From Pseudomonas chlororaphis (GTDB lineage: Bacteria; Pseudomonadota; Gammaproteobacteria; Pseudomonadales; Pseudomonadaceae): 64,000 nucleotides of DNA. A program made the translations under genes and the position numbers. The stretch's first letter is position 1. The number at the start of each line of letters is the position of its first letter. The stretch lies in the NCBI RefSeq assembly GCF_000783395.1, contig NZ_JSFK01000040.1:61559-125558 (forward strand), in the 5' to 3' direction. A model generated the notes under the pieces. That model saw only the letters and a list, made by a program, of their open reading frames with translations. It did not search any database and was not told where the DNA came from. Shown here piece after piece: positions 35,380 through 43,536 of this stretch.

Positions 35380-37221
35380 ATGTTCTCCAGACTCATATTA
35401 TTCAGCGCTTTTGCGCTTTTAACCCCGCTCGGTTTGGCCGCCCCGCAACCAGCGTTAACGGTCTACGGCGAAGCCCCCAAATACGCCCCCGACTTCCAGC
35501 ACCTGGCCTACGCCAACCCCGACGCGCCGAAGGGCGGCAGCCTGCGCCGGTCTTCGCTGGAAAGCGGCCCGTTCGATCACCTGATTCCTTACACCGACAA
35601 AGGCACTGGCGTGGCCGACATTGATGGCTGGCTCTACGCACCGCTGGCCTATCGCAGCAAGGATGAGCCCTACAGCGTCTACGGTCTGGTGGCGCAGCAG
35701 ATGGAGCTGGATCCGGATCGTCGCTGGATACGCTTCTACCTGAACCCGAAGGCGCGTTTCGACGACGGCACGCCGATCACCGCCGAAGACGTGCGTTACA
35801 CCTTCGAACTGTTTACCACTCAGGGCAGCCTCAAATACCGCCAGCAGTTTCGCGATGTCGCCGAGGTCGTCGTGGAGTCGCCGACGCAAGTGCGCTTCCT
35901 CTTCAAGAACAACGACAGCCGCACCTTGCCGCTGGACCTGGCGACACTGCCGGTGCTGCCCGAACATTGGTGGCGGACTCGCGATTTCGCCGAGGGCGGC
36001 GGTTTCGAGATTCCGCCGGGCAGCGGCCCGTATCGCCTCAGCGCGGTAGATGCCGGGCGCAGCGTGAAATTCCAAAGGGTGCAAGACTGGTGGGCCAAGG
36101 ATCTGCCGATCACTCGCGGGTTGTACAACTTCGATCAGTTAAGCGTGGAGTTTTTCGCCGACACCGACGTGTCACGGCAAGTGCTCAAGGCCGGCGGCTT
36201 CGATTACAACCGCGAGTTCTCCGCCACCAGCTTCACCATCGGTTACGCGGGAACCGCGCTGGAGCAAGGCAAATTGCTCCGTGAACATCTCGCACCCGGT
36301 GCCGCTCAAGGTGCGCAGGGCTTTGTGTTCAACCTGCAGAAACCGCCGTTTCAGGATCGTCGCGTGCGCCAGGCAATCGCCATGCTCTGGGATTTCGAAT
36401 GGAGCAACCGGCAGATGATGCGCAGCATGTACCTTCGCCAGCGCAGCTTCTTCTCCCACAGCGCGCTGGCGGCCACCGCGTTGCCGGATGCCGAAGAGCT
36501 GAAGATTCTTGAGCCGTTGCGCGGACAGATCCCCGATGAAGTGTTCACCACGGTGTTTGAAGCACCGAAAACCGACGGCAGCGGCAACGTCCGCAGCGAA
36601 CAGATGCAGGCACTGAAGCTCCTCGAAGCCGCTGGCTGGAAACCCCGTGGCGATCAATTGGTGAACGCTAATGGCGAACCTCTGCACTTCACGTTTCTCA
36701 ATGGCCAGAAAGGTTTCGAACGGCTGTTATTGCCCTTCAAACGCAACCTCGCGCAGATCGGCATCGGTTTCGATATTCGCCAGGTCGACACCGCGCAATA
36801 CACCAACCGCGTGCGCAATCGCGATTACGACATGATTGTCGCCGGTTACCCGGTGAGTCAGGCGCCGGGGCGCGAGATGTTCAATTACTTCGGCTCCGAC
36901 GGCGCCGCTGATCCCGGTTCGAACAATTACATGGTGCTGCGCGATCCGGCCGTCGACGCACTGCTCGAAGGGCTGGTGCAGGCTGACAATCGCGAGAGTC
37001 TGTTGCGCCATGCCCATGCGCTGGATCGGGTGTTGCAGTGGGGCTACTACTGGGTGCCCAACTATTACCCGCCGGGGATTTCCACGGTGTGGTGGAACCG
37101 TTTCGGCCGACCGGCGATTGCCCCGCTGTATGACGCCGGCCTCGACACCTGGTGGGAAATCAGCCCGACTGCCCTGACATCAGCCCAGACGCACAAGGAC
37201 TACAGCCATGTGGGGTTATAG
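35380..37221 (+). CDS. yejA: peptide-type ABC transporter substrate-binding protein, YejA-like
   Basis: This 613-residue periplasmic protein (SBP_bac_5 family) has a signal peptide (LLTPLGLAAPQ) and matches YejA through YGEAPKYAPDFQHLAYANPDAPKGG-type sequence near the start and FDHLIPYTDKG. YejABEF of enterobacteria imports microcin C-like peptide-nucleotides and oligopeptides. It is the first of four overlapping importer genes and likely receives the ligand brought in by the nearby receptors. The start at 35380 follows AAAAGGATC. Confidence 0.85.
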   Translation: MFSRLILFSAFALLTPLGLAAPQPALTVYGEAPKYAPDFQHLAYANPDAPKGGSLRRSSLESGPFDHLIPYTDKGTGVADIDGWLYAPLAYRSKDEPYSVYGLVAQQMELDPDRRWIRFYLNPKARFDDGTPITAEDVRYTFELFTTQGSLKYRQQFRDVAEVVVESPTQVRFLFKNNDSRTLPLDLATLPVLPEHWWRTRDFAEGGGFEIPPGSGPYRLSAVDAGRSVKFQRVQDWWAKDLPITRGLYNFDQLSVEFFADTDVSRQVLKAGGFDYNREFSATSFTIGYAGTALEQGKLLREHLAPGAAQGAQGFVFNLQKPPFQDRRVRQAIAMLWDFEWSNRQMMRSMYLRQRSFFSHSALAATALPDAEELKILEPLRGQIPDEVFTTVFEAPKTDGSGNVRSEQMQALKLLEAAGWKPRGDQLVNANGEPLHFTFLNGQKGFERLLLPFKRNLAQIGIGFDIRQVDTAQYTNRVRNRDYDMIVAGYPVSQAPGREMFNYFGSDGAADPGSNNYMVLRDPAVDALLEGLVQADNRESLLRHAHALDRVLQWGYYWVPNYYPPGISTVWWNRFGRPAIAPLYDAGLDTWWEISPTALTSAQTHKDYSHVGL

Positions 37222-38272
37222 CCTGCGGCGTCTGCTGCTGATCGTGCCGACCTTGCTCGCGATCCTGTTGGTCAATTTCGTTATCGTGCAAGCCGCGCCC
37301 GGAGGCCCGGTAGAGCAGGCCATCGCGCGCTTGCAAGGTATTGGCGTCGGTGCGGCAGTGGGTTCCAGCCATGTCGAAACGGTCGGTGGCGAATCCCGCG
37401 CGACCCGAGGGCTGGACCCGAAACTGGTGGCCGACATCGAGCGTCAGTACGGCTTCGACAAACCCGCCAGCGAGCGCTTGTGGCTGATGCTCAAAAGCTA
37501 TGCGCAACTGGATTTCGGTCAGAGTTTCTTTCGCGGTGCCAGCGTCACTGAACTGATCTGGCAGAAGCTGCCGGTGACCTTGTCGCTGGGCCTGTGGGCG
37601 ACGCTGATCACCTATCTGGTGTCGATTCCGCTGGGCATTCGCAAAGCGGTGCACAACGGCTCGGCGTTCGATGTCTGGAGCAGCGTGGCGATCATCATCG
37701 GCTATGCGTTGCCGGGATTCCTTTTCGCGCTGCTGCTGATCGTGGTGTTTGCCGGCGGCACGGCGCTGGACTGGTTTCCGGTGCGCGGGCTGGTCTCGGA
37801 CAACTTCGCCGAGCTGTCGCCGTGGGCCAAAGTGGCTGACTATTTCTGGCATTTGGTGCTGCCGGTGATTGCCTTGGTCATCGGCGGTTTCGCCACGTTG
37901 ACGATCCTGACCAAGAACAGCTTTCTCAACGAGATCTCGCGGCTGTACGTGGTGACCGCGCGCGCCAAAGGGCTGAGTCAACGGCAGGTGTTGTACGGCC
38001 ATGTGTTTCGCAACGCGATGCTGTTGGTCGTCGCTGGTTTGCCGCAAGCGTTGGTGACGGTGTTCTTCGGCGGTTCGCTGCTGATTGAAGTGATCTTTTC
38101 CCTCGATGGCCTCGGGCGCCTCAGTTACGAAGCGGCGGTCGCGCGCGATTATCCGGTGGTGTTCGGCTCGCTGTTTATTTTCACCCTGTTTGGCCTGCTG
38201 ATAAAACTGCTCGGCGACCTCTGCTACACGCTGGTCGACCCGCGCATCGACTTCACCGCGAGGGCTGCCTGA
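37208..38272 (+). CDS. yejB: peptide-type ABC transporter permease, YejB-like
   Basis: This 354-residue inner-membrane permease begins MWGYSLRRLLLIVPTLLAIL and has the long periplasmic insert typical of YejB (about residues 35-95). Six transmembrane helices and the permease signature VTARAKGLSQRQVLYGHVFRN are visible. It overlaps the binding-protein gene by 14 bp and the next permease gene by 1 bp. Confidence 0.86.
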   Translation: MWGYSLRRLLLIVPTLLAILLVNFVIVQAAPGGPVEQAIARLQGIGVGAAVGSSHVETVGGESRATRGLDPKLVADIERQYGFDKPASERLWLMLKSYAQLDFGQSFFRGASVTELIWQKLPVTLSLGLWATLITYLVSIPLGIRKAVHNGSAFDVWSSVAIIIGYALPGFLFALLLIVVFAGGTALDWFPVRGLVSDNFAELSPWAKVADYFWHLVLPVIALVIGGFATLTILTKNSFLNEISRLYVVTARAKGLSQRQVLYGHVFRNAMLLVVAGLPQALVTVFFGGSLLIEVIFSLDGLGRLSYEAAVARDYPVVFGSLFIFTLFGLLIKLLGDLCYTLVDPRIDFTARAA

Positions 38273-39294
38273 TGCTGACATTGTCTCCAATCGGCCGGCG
38301 CCGCTGGGCGCGCTTCAAGGCGCATCGGCGCGGCTGGTGGTCGTTGTGGCTGTTTCTCGCGCTGTTCGGCCTGAGCCTCGGCGGTGAGCTGGTGGCCAAT
38401 GACAAACCGTTGCTGGTGACGTATCAGGGCGACTGGTATGTCCCGGCGTTCAAGCGTTACACCGAGGAGGATTTCGGCGGCGAGTTGCCGTTTCAGCCGG
38501 ACTATCGCAGCACGCAGGTGCGGCAATTGATCGAGGGGCAGGGCGGGCGAATGTGGTTTGCGCCGATTCCGTTCGCGTTCGACACGGTCAATTACGACCT
38601 GACGGAGCCTGCGCCGAGTCCGCCCAGCTGCGAGAACTGGCTGGGCACCGACGATCAGGCGCGCGACGTGCTGGCGCGGGTGATATTCGGCACGCGTATA
38701 TCGCTGCTGTTTGCCCTGGCCCTGACGGCGGCGAGTGCAGTGATTGGCATCGCTGCCGGCGCGTTGCAGGGTTACTACGGTGGTTGGGTCGACCTGATCG
38801 GTCAGCGCGTGCTGGAGGTGTGGTCGGGGCTGCCGGTGTTGTACCTGCTGATCATTCTGTCCGGATTTGTCGAGCCGAATTTCTGGTGGTTGCTGGGGAT
38901 CATGGCGCTGTTTTCCTGGCTGAACCTGGTCGATGTGGTGCGGGCCGAGTTCCTGCGCAGTCGCGGTCTGGAGTATGTGAAAGCGGCGCGGGCCCTGGGT
39001 GTCGGTGATGCGCAGGTGATCGTTCGGCACATCCTGCCCAATGCCATGAGCGCGACGCTGACCTATCTACCGTTCATTCTCACCGGGGCGATTGCGACTT
39101 TGTCGGCGCTGGATTTTCTCGGTTTCGGCATGCCGGCCGGCAGCGCTTCGCTGGGCGAGTTGATCGGTCAGGGCAAGAGCAATCTGCAAGCGCCGTGGCT
39201 GGGTTTGACCGCGTTCTTTGCCTTGGCGCTGATCCTTTCACTGCTGGTATTCATCGGCGAGGCCTGCCGCGATGCGTTTGATCCGAGGACTTGA
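38272..39294 (+). CDS. yejE: peptide-type ABC transporter permease, YejE-like
   Basis: This 340-residue permease has an N-terminal helix (WWSLWLFLALFGLSLGGEL), a periplasmic region containing NWLGTDDQARDVLARVIFG and five further helices, with signature YVKAARALGVGDAQVIVRHILP. It pairs with the YejB-like protein. The stop is separated from the ATPase start by a single base, so translation is likely coupled. Confidence 0.86.
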   Translation: MLTLSPIGRRRWARFKAHRRGWWSLWLFLALFGLSLGGELVANDKPLLVTYQGDWYVPAFKRYTEEDFGGELPFQPDYRSTQVRQLIEGQGGRMWFAPIPFAFDTVNYDLTEPAPSPPSCENWLGTDDQARDVLARVIFGTRISLLFALALTAASAVIGIAAGALQGYYGGWVDLIGQRVLEVWSGLPVLYLLIILSGFVEPNFWWLLGIMALFSWLNLVDVVRAEFLRSRGLEYVKAARALGVGDAQVIVRHILPNAMSATLTYLPFILTGAIATLSALDFLGFGMPAGSASLGELIGQGKSNLQAPWLGLTAFFALALILSLLVFIGEACRDAFDPRT

Positions 39295-39295
39295 T

Positions 39296-40870
39296 ATGCC
39301 TGAACATCTGATCGAAATACGCGACCTGCGCGTCGCCTTCAATGGCCAGACTGTGGTGCACGGCATCGACCTCGATATCCGCCCCGGCGAGTGCCTGGCA
39401 CTGGTCGGCGAATCCGGTTCGGGCAAATCCGTCACGGCGCACAGCATTCTGCAATTGCTTGACCCGGCCATCACCCGGATCGACGGCAGCATCCGTTATG
39501 ACGGCGAGGAGCTGCTGGGCGTGCATGAGCGCTATTTGCGGCAATTGCGTGGCAACCGCATCGCGATGATTTTTCAGGAGCCGATGAGTTCACTGAACCC
39601 TTTGCACACGATTGAGCGGCAATTGGGCGAAAGCCTTGCGCTGCACAAGGGGCTGGCCGGGGCGGCGGCGCGGTTACGGATTCTGGAGTTGCTCGAACTG
39701 GTCGGTATTCAACGCCCGCGCGAGCGGCTCAAGGCCTATCCGCATCAACTCTCGGGCGGTCAGCGCCAACGGGTAATGATCGCCATGGCACTGGCCTGCG
39801 AGCCGCAGTTGCTGATCGCCGACGAGCCGACCACGGCGCTGGACGTGACCGTGCAACGCAAGATTTTGTTGCTGCTCAAAGAACTGCAGGAGCGGCTGGG
39901 CATGGCGCTGTTGATCATCAGTCATGATCTGAATCTGGTGCGCAATATCGCTCAGCGGGTGGCGGTCATGCGTGGCGGATTGATTGTCGAACAGGCGCTC
40001 TGCGAACAGTTGTTCAGCGCGCCGCAGCATCCTTACAGTGTCGAATTGCTCAACGCTGAACCGGGTGGCGAGGCGTTATGTCGGGAACCCGCTGAGGATT
40101 TGCTGGTGGTGCGTGATCTGAATGTGCGCTTCCGTTTGGGCGGTGGATGGCTGCGGGCGAAATCCTGGTTGCACGCGGTCAACGGCATCGACTTGAATCT
40201 TCAACGCGGTAAGACCTTGGGCATCGTCGGCGAGTCCGGCTCCGGTAAATCGACATTGGGTCAGGCAATTCTGCGTTTGCTCGATGCCCAGGGCAGCATC
40301 CGCTTTCAGGGCGAGGCGCTGGAGCACTTGAGCGACAAGCAACTCAGACCGCTGCGCAAACGCCTGCAAGTGGTGTTTCAGGATCCGTTCGGCAGTCTCA
40401 GTCCGCGCCTGTGCGTGGAGCAGATCATCGCCGAAGGTCTGCAGGTGCACAGCGAGTTGAACGCCGGCGAGCGCGAGAGGGCGGTGATCGATGTGCTGCG
40501 TGAAGTCGGTCTCGATCCGGCCACCCGCCATCGCTATCCCCACGAGTTTTCCGGCGGTCAGCGGCAACGCATCGCCATTGCCCGAGCGCTGGTGCTCAAG
40601 CCCGACTTGATCCTGCTGGATGAACCGACGTCGGCACTGGATCGCACGGTGCAAAAGCAGATCGTCGCGTTGTTGCGGCGTTTGCAGGCGGAGCACGGCT
40701 TGACCTATCTGTTCATCAGCCACGATCTGGCGGTGGTGCGCGCGTTGGCGCATGACCTGATTGTGATGAAGGACGGTGAAGTGGTGGAGCGTGGCGAGAC
40801 GAATGCGCTGTTTCATGCGGCGCAACATCCGTATACCCGGGAGCTACTGGCCGCTTCGTTCACCGGGTAA
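39296..40870 (+). CDS. yejF: peptide-type ABC transporter, dual ATP-binding protein, YejF-like
   Basis: This 524-residue protein carries two complete ATPase modules, with Walker A GESGSGKSVT and GESGSGKSTL, signatures LSGGQRQRVMIA and FSGGQRQRIAIA, and Walker B LLIADEPTTALD and LILLDEPTSALD. It therefore replaces two separate DppD/DppF-type subunits. The start is ATG 39296, after a GAGGA motif; an upstream in-frame ATG at 39272 lies inside the permease gene. Confidence 0.88.
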   Translation: MPEHLIEIRDLRVAFNGQTVVHGIDLDIRPGECLALVGESGSGKSVTAHSILQLLDPAITRIDGSIRYDGEELLGVHERYLRQLRGNRIAMIFQEPMSSLNPLHTIERQLGESLALHKGLAGAAARLRILELLELVGIQRPRERLKAYPHQLSGGQRQRVMIAMALACEPQLLIADEPTTALDVTVQRKILLLLKELQERLGMALLIISHDLNLVRNIAQRVAVMRGGLIVEQALCEQLFSAPQHPYSVELLNAEPGGEALCREPAEDLLVVRDLNVRFRLGGGWLRAKSWLHAVNGIDLNLQRGKTLGIVGESGSGKSTLGQAILRLLDAQGSIRFQGEALEHLSDKQLRPLRKRLQVVFQDPFGSLSPRLCVEQIIAEGLQVHSELNAGERERAVIDVLREVGLDPATRHRYPHEFSGGQRQRIAIARALVLKPDLILLDEPTSALDRTVQKQIVALLRRLQAEHGLTYLFISHDLAVVRALAHDLIVMKDGEVVERGETNALFHAAQHPYTRELLAASFTG

Positions 40871-40872
40871 CC

Positions 40873-40977
40873 CTGTAGGAGCTGTCGAGTAAAACGAGGC
40901 TGCGATCTTTTGACTTTGCTTTCTGAAAAAAACAGGGTCAAAAGATCGCAGCGTGCCGCAGCTACAGCGCCGAAACG
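40873..40977. repeat. long palindromic repeat (TGTAGGAGCTG family)
   Basis: The arms CTGTAGGAGCTGTCG...GCTGCGATCTTTTGA and TCAAAAGATCGCAGC...GCAGCTACAG are inverted around a short loop. A second copy lies at 58913-59005. It follows the ABC importer stop directly and may end its transcript. Confidence 0.85.
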
Positions 40978-41006
40978 CAAAAATCCCGCCACAGGGGGCG
41001 GGATTC
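40977..41006 (-). terminator. intrinsic terminator for the SCP2 gene
   Basis: On the minus strand AATCCCGCC and GGCGGGATT form a GC-rich stem with a short loop, followed by a T run. It lies about 20 bp after the SCP2 stop. Confidence 0.8.
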
Positions 41007-41026
41007 TTGTGTCACTGAACGCGCTA

Positions 41027-41344
41027 TTACGACGGGAACAGTTCAGACAGTTTCATCGACAGCATCATGTCGCCTTCAACGCGTAGCTTGCCGCCCATGA
41101 AAGCCTGCATGCCGTCGGTTTCGCCGCTGACGATACCTTTCAGGGTTTCGCTGTCCAGCACCAGCGTGCAGTTGGCGTCCGGGTTTTCGCCTTCCTGGAT
41201 GTCGCAGGTGCCGTCTTTGACGATCAGCGAGTACTGCTTGTCTTCGTCAGTGATGTTGAAACCGAAGACCAGATCCAGACCGGCAGCAGCGGCTGGGTTG
41301 AACTTGGCTTGCATTGCTTTTACGGCATCGGCTACGGAGGTCAT
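41027..41344 (-). CDS. SCP2 sterol-binding domain protein
   Basis: This 105-residue protein is a stand-alone SCP2 fold, a small hydrophobic-ligand pocket. SLIVKDGTCDIQEGENPDANCTLVLDSET and MGGKLRVEGDMMLSMKL are characteristic. Such proteins bind lipids or acyl-CoA, but the bacterial role is poorly known. It has its own terminator and lies 50 bp from the histidine phosphatase gene upstream on the same strand. Confidence 0.85.
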   Translation of the reverse strand: MTSVADAVKAMQAKFNPAAAAGLDLVFGFNITDEDKQYSLIVKDGTCDIQEGENPDANCTLVLDSETLKGIVSGETDGMQAFMGGKLRVEGDMMLSMKLSELFPS

Positions 41345-41394
41345 GGTTCGATCCTTATGAGGTTAATTACAGCAAGGTTCACAGCTAACCGGAC

Positions 41395-42105
41395 TCAGCG
41401 AAAAGTGATGAGTTCCGGAGCCTTCAACAGCTGCAGATGTGCATGACTGTTGAAGGAGGCCAAAGCCACCTCGCGACCGCGGAACTTCAGCTGGTTGAGC
41501 GAGGTGTTGACGATTTGCCAGTTCAATTTAAAGGCCTGCTTCGCAGGCATTTGCGTAATGAGGTGGAGCAGGGCGGTGATGGTGCCGCCGGAGGTGAACA
41601 CGGCGATTTTCTGGTTTTTATCGGCCAGATCGAGGATCCGGTGCAGCCCTGCCTGTACCCGTTCGACGAAACCCAGCCAGCTTTCCAGCCCCGGCGTGTC
41701 GTAAGTGCCGGCCAGCCAGCGTTCGATAATCAGGGCGAAAATACGTTGGAATTCGCCACGGTTCTGTGCGGCGTTGCGCAAGATGTCGAGGGCTTCCGGC
41801 TCGTCCGCCAGCATGTCCGGGAGCAGAGCGCGGATCACCGCGTCGGCATCGAATTCGTTGAAGGCAGAATCGGTTTCCAGGATCGGCACCGACAGACCTT
41901 TGGCGGCGAACTGTTCCAGCGCGCTGGTGGCCGTGTGTTGCTGACGACGCAGGTCTCCGGCGAGGCAGCGATCGAAGCTGATCCCCAGTTCAGCGAGGTG
42001 CTGACCGAGGATTTTTGCCTGACGCACACCGGTCGGCGAGAGGACGTCATAGTCGTCTGCACCAAAGGAGGCCTGGCCATGTCGAATCAAGTAGATGCTG
42101 CCCAC
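41395..42105 (-). CDS. histidine phosphatase family protein
   Basis: This 236-residue protein begins MGSIYLIRHGQASFG, with the catalytic RHG motif, and has the second His region in FTSGGTITALL. The family covers phosphoglycerate mutase-like and broad phosphomonoesterases. The SCP2 gene follows on the same strand and the two may be co-transcribed. The substrate cannot be read from sequence. Confidence 0.83.
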   Translation of the reverse strand: MGSIYLIRHGQASFGADDYDVLSPTGVRQAKILGQHLAELGISFDRCLAGDLRRQQHTATSALEQFAAKGLSVPILETDSAFNEFDADAVIRALLPDMLADEPEALDILRNAAQNRGEFQRIFALIIERWLAGTYDTPGLESWLGFVERVQAGLHRILDLADKNQKIAVFTSGGTITALLHLITQMPAKQAFKLNWQIVNTSLNQLKFRGREVALASFNSHAHLQLLKAPELITFR

Positions 42106-42310
42106 GTCCGCGTCATCCCGGTACGTTGAAGGTTGTGGCGAGGTTATGAGGATGACGGGGAGCTGTCAATGAAAAAACATACGCTTGTTTGAAATGCCCG
42201 TTACAGGGGTGTTGCCAGAGGTTTCACGGCTGGCCGACAAGCCGGCGCATGGGTATGCTGGAGCCATCCCGCGTGTGTTTCACACCCACGCACTGTTCTA
42301 AGGAGTCTCT

Positions 42311-43345
42311 GTGGAGTTTTTCACCGAATACGCCAGCTTCCTGGCCAAGACCGTGACGTTGGTGATAGCGATTCTGGTAGTGCTCGCCAGTTTTGCTGCA
42401 TTGCGCAGCAAAGGCCGGCGCAAATCGGCCGGTCAGTTGCAGGTCAGCAAACTCAATGATTTTTACAAGGGCCTGCGTGAGCGCCTGGAGCAGACCTTGC
42501 TCGACAAGGATCAACTCAAGGCTTTGCGCAAAGGCGAGGCCAAATCCGAGAAAAGCGCTAAGAAGCAAAAGAAACAACCTGTTGAAGCCAAATCCCGTGT
42601 GTTCGTGCTGGATTTCGACGGCGACATCAAGGCTTCCGCCACCGAGAGCCTGCGCCATGAAATCACCGCGCTGCTGACCCTCGCCACACCCAAAGACGAA
42701 GTGGTCCTGCGTCTGGAAAGCGGTGGCGGCATGGTCCACAGCTACGGCCTGGCGTCGTCGCAACTGGCGCGTATCCGCGAGGCCGGCGTGCCGTTGACCG
42801 TGTGCATCGACAAGGTCGCGGCCAGCGGCGGTTACATGATGGCGTGCATCGGCGAGAAGATCATCAGCGCGCCGTTCGCGATTCTCGGCTCGATCGGCGT
42901 GGTTGCACAGTTGCCCAACGTCAACCGCTTGCTGAAGAAGCACGACATCGACTTTGAAGTCCTCACCGCCGGCGAGTACAAACGCACCCTGACCGTGTTT
43001 GGCGAAAACACCGAGAAGGGCCGCGAGAAGTTCCAGGAAGACCTGGACATCACCCATCAACTGTTCAAGAACTTCGTCGCTCGCTATCGCCCGCAACTGG
43101 CGATTGACGATGTCGCTACCGGTGAAGTCTGGCTCGGCGTCGCGGCGCTGGATATGCAACTGGTCGATGAACTCAAGACCAGTGATGAATACCTCGCAGA
43201 CCGGGCGAAAAAGGCTGAGGTCTATCACCTGCACTACGCCGAGCGCAAAAGCCTTCAAGAGCGCATCGGCATGGCCGCCAGCGGCTCGGTCGACCGCGTG
43301 TTGTTGAGCTGGTGGAGTCGCCTGACCCAGCAGCGCTTCTGGTAA
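42311..43345 (+). CDS. sohB: inner-membrane serine protease SohB
   Basis: This 344-residue S49-family peptidase has an N-terminal membrane helix (residues 8-30), a charged linker and a catalytic domain from about 95. The nucleophile Ser is in DKVAASGGYMMAC, and the dyad Lys is expected in GEYKRTLTVFGEN. SohB degrades signal peptides or membrane protein fragments at the periplasmic face. The start codon is GTG at 42311, directly after AAGGAGTCTCT. It stands alone between a histidine phosphatase gene and the large effector-like gene. Confidence 0.88.
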   Translation: MEFFTEYASFLAKTVTLVIAILVVLASFAALRSKGRRKSAGQLQVSKLNDFYKGLRERLEQTLLDKDQLKALRKGEAKSEKSAKKQKKQPVEAKSRVFVLDFDGDIKASATESLRHEITALLTLATPKDEVVLRLESGGGMVHSYGLASSQLARIREAGVPLTVCIDKVAASGGYMMACIGEKIISAPFAILGSIGVVAQLPNVNRLLKKHDIDFEVLTAGEYKRTLTVFGENTEKGREKFQEDLDITHQLFKNFVARYRPQLAIDDVATGEVWLGVAALDMQLVDELKTSDEYLADRAKKAEVYHLHYAERKSLQERIGMAASGSVDRVLLSWWSRLTQQRFW

Positions 43346-43536
43346 ATGCTCCGACGCTCGCATGATAGCCGTCATGCGAGCGTGCCTCAGATTTCTCGGA
43401 GATCTGTGCGTTATATATATATTTTAAACTTCTTGATTGTTGATGGCTTTTGCTTGAGTTGATCAAGTAATCGCGCTGTATCTGCTTTTGTTTCAACTTT
43501 ATTCTGAGAGTTCAAGTCAGATTAAGGTTGTTAAAC
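43346..43536. other. AT-rich gap before the effector-like gene
   Basis: This stretch is markedly richer in A and T than its surroundings, with GTTATATATATATTTTAAAC near 43411-43430. It may hold a promoter silenced by H-NS-like proteins. No hrp box (GGAACC-N16-CCAC) was seen. Confidence 0.5.

Noticed and set aside
43346..43536. hrp box for type III regulation of the effector-like gene
   Set aside because: No GGAACC-N16-CCAC pattern was seen; no type III secretion genes are in the window.
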